A stretch of 64,000 bases of DNA from an uncultured Eubacteriales bacterium. GTDB taxonomy: Bacteria; Bacillota; Clostridia; Oscillospirales; Acutalibacteraceae. The notes beneath the pieces were generated by a model. It worked only from the letters and a program-made list of their open reading frames with translations. It was not told the DNA's origin and searched no databases. The stretch is from positions 1 to 64,000 of the forward strand of contig CASFEZ010000001.1 in NCBI GenBank assembly GCA_949293815.1. The letters run 5' to 3'. Positions 63,096-64,000 of the stretch are shown here, in pieces. Every line of letters starts with the position of its first letter. Position 1 is the stretch's first letter. A program made the translations under genes and the position numbers.

Positions 63096-63337
63096 GGATA
63101 CCTGTCCTCTCCGCCACGCCGATGGATACCAATCCCGTAGGGGCGGGTCTTGTGCCCGCCCGGGGAAGAGGCAGAGAATGTGGTGCCCCGCATACCAGGG
63201 AAGACGCACAAAGATACCGGTTCCCGGTCAAACCCACCAAACAAAAACCGGTATTTATTCACGCCCGTGCTGCAATGATATTGAATATTATCATCCGCGC
63301 CCCTACGCTGTGGGAAAAGGAAGATAACAAAAAAACT

Positions 63338-63432
63338 GCCCGCCCCGTAAAAAAAGAAAGAGCAGCAGGGTTTTTCGTCAGTATTTACCGAGCAGCAGGG
63401 GAATCGCCCCACCGCCACGCCGATGGATACCC
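63338..63432. repeat. Intergenic repeat, copy B
   Basis: Near-identical to 63004-63095, in the same orientation. A third, diverged partial copy (TTTTTCTTCAATATTTACCGAGCGACAG) follows at about 63498-63525, after a hairpin CCGCCTTTCCTGT / ACAGGAAAGGCGG (63461-63492). Confidence 0.8.
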
Positions 63433-63531
63433 GTCCCTACGATGTGGGAAAGGAAGATAGCCGCCTTTCCTGTAAAAAACAGGAAAGGCGGTAGGATTTT
63501 TCTTCAATATTTACCGAGCGACAGATAGCTT

Positions 63532-64000
63532 TTATCCGGAATTGCAGCGAACCGAATAAACCGCATGCGGCATATCCATGCCGTAATAATGCTTGACAAT
63601 GGTTTTGCGATAGGTCATGCCCAGCCGCTCGGCAACGCGAATAGAGGCGGTATTTTCCGGGCGGATAATGGAATAGACCTCCTGCTCACCCAGAACGGAA
63701 AACGCATAGTCCTTACAGGCCAATGCGCCTTCTGTGGCGTAGCCGTTGTGCCAATGGTCGCGCTGCAACAGGTAGCCAATTTCGGTCACCTGCGTGTTAT
63801 CAACCGGCTGCTTTGTCAGCCCGCATTGACCGATAAAATCGCCGGTTTCCTTTAAGATAACCGCCCACAGCCCGAAGCCGTCCTCGCGGTAGCGGCGCAT
63901 CTGGCGCGCGAGCCATTGGTGAACCTCCTCGTCAGAAAAGGCGTGCTCATATGCGTACATGGCGTCCTTGTCCTGCAAGGTACGGCAAAGCGCTGCAAAA
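63532..64000 (-). CDS. RimJ/RimL-type GNAT acetyltransferase (N-terminus outside window)
   Basis: At least 155 residues; the frame stays open to the right edge, so the N-terminus is missing. Motifs of the RimJ/RimL branch: WAVILKETGDFIGQCGL, EIGYLLQRDHWHNGYATEGA (acetyl-CoA site) and ENTASIRVAERLGM. Acts on an amine of a protein N-terminus or small molecule, unknown here. A TTG at 63978 could be taken as the start but the upstream residues match the family, so a longer protein is likely. Confidence 0.88.
   Translation of the reverse strand, partial: FAALCRTLQDKDAMYAYEHAFSDEEVHQWLARQMRRYREDGFGLWAVILKETGDFIGQCGLTKQPVDNTQVTEIGYLLQRDHWHNGYATEGALACKDYAFSVLGEQEVYSIIRPENTASIRVAERLGMTYRKTIVKHYYGMDMPHAVYSVRCNSG

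Overview
The window looks like part of the chromosome of a Gram-positive, anaerobic, probably gut-associated member of the Clostridia, most likely Oscillospirales/Ruminococcaceae-like. The signs are strong AGGAGG-type ribosome binding sites, sigma-A promoters of the form TTGACA-17-TATAAT, a dockerin-bearing secreted protein, a pyruvate formate-lyase with its activase, ZTP riboswitches, the short HisG plus HisZ system, an AICAR transformylase paired with a PurO-like IMP cyclohydrolase, and no outer-membrane genes. The species is not identified.

Region 1 (1-21.98 kb, all on +) is the most unusual part. It begins inside a giant Ig-like repeat surface protein anchored by one C-terminal membrane helix; its reading frame is broken at about 1196. 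Then come two PP2C-type phosphatases, two Ser/Thr kinases (one soluble with a C-terminal FHA domain, one membrane-bound with an extracellular domain), and seven proteins ending in an FHA phosphothreonine-binding domain. The FHA modules are joined to different front ends: zinc ribbon (twice), secreted von Willebrand A domain plus membrane helix, kinase, DUF4234-type membrane domain, an M4 thermolysin-like protease plus Big_2 plus vWA plus membrane helix, and a DUF5684-like membrane domain with a Gln/Asn/Pro-rich linker. Together they look like one surface-sensing and phospho-signalling complex with writers, erasers and readers encoded side by side. I know of no described system with this exact set.

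Region 2 (22-27.3 kb) holds a PI-PLC-like secreted protein, a sugar-phosphate isomerase-like protein, a DUF1624-type membrane protein, a secreted lipase and an inorganic pyrophosphatase. Two copies of a roughly 200-bp intergenic element in opposite orientation bracket the last three genes.

Region 3 (27.3-35.1 kb, -) is a complete histidine operon, hisZ-G-D-C-B-H-A-F-IE, behind one clear promoter flanked by an inverted repeat. Region 4 (35.3-42.2 kb) contains a VTC polyphosphate-polymerase-like protein with DUF4956, a DUF6320-like/condensation-domain pair, a dockerin-bearing serine-hydrolase homologue with Cys in place of the catalytic Ser, and an SPFH/NfeD pair.

Region 5 (42.3-62.99 kb) is metabolically coherent. 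A ZTP riboswitch precedes pflB-pflA, and a second ZTP riboswitch precedes an 11-gene purine and one-carbon operon on the - strand (purE-C-F-M-N-O-H-glyA-purD-purL-fhs). Formate made by PFL can be activated by Fhs to 10-formyl-THF for the two folate-dependent purine steps, so both ends of this route appear to respond to ZMP/ZTP. Between them lie a GNAT protein, a small Cys-containing protein, a DinJ/YafQ toxin-antitoxin pair, tRNA-His, tRNA-Gln and a CofE-like ligase. The right edge carries an intergenic repeat cluster and a partial RimJ/RimL-type acetyltransferase.
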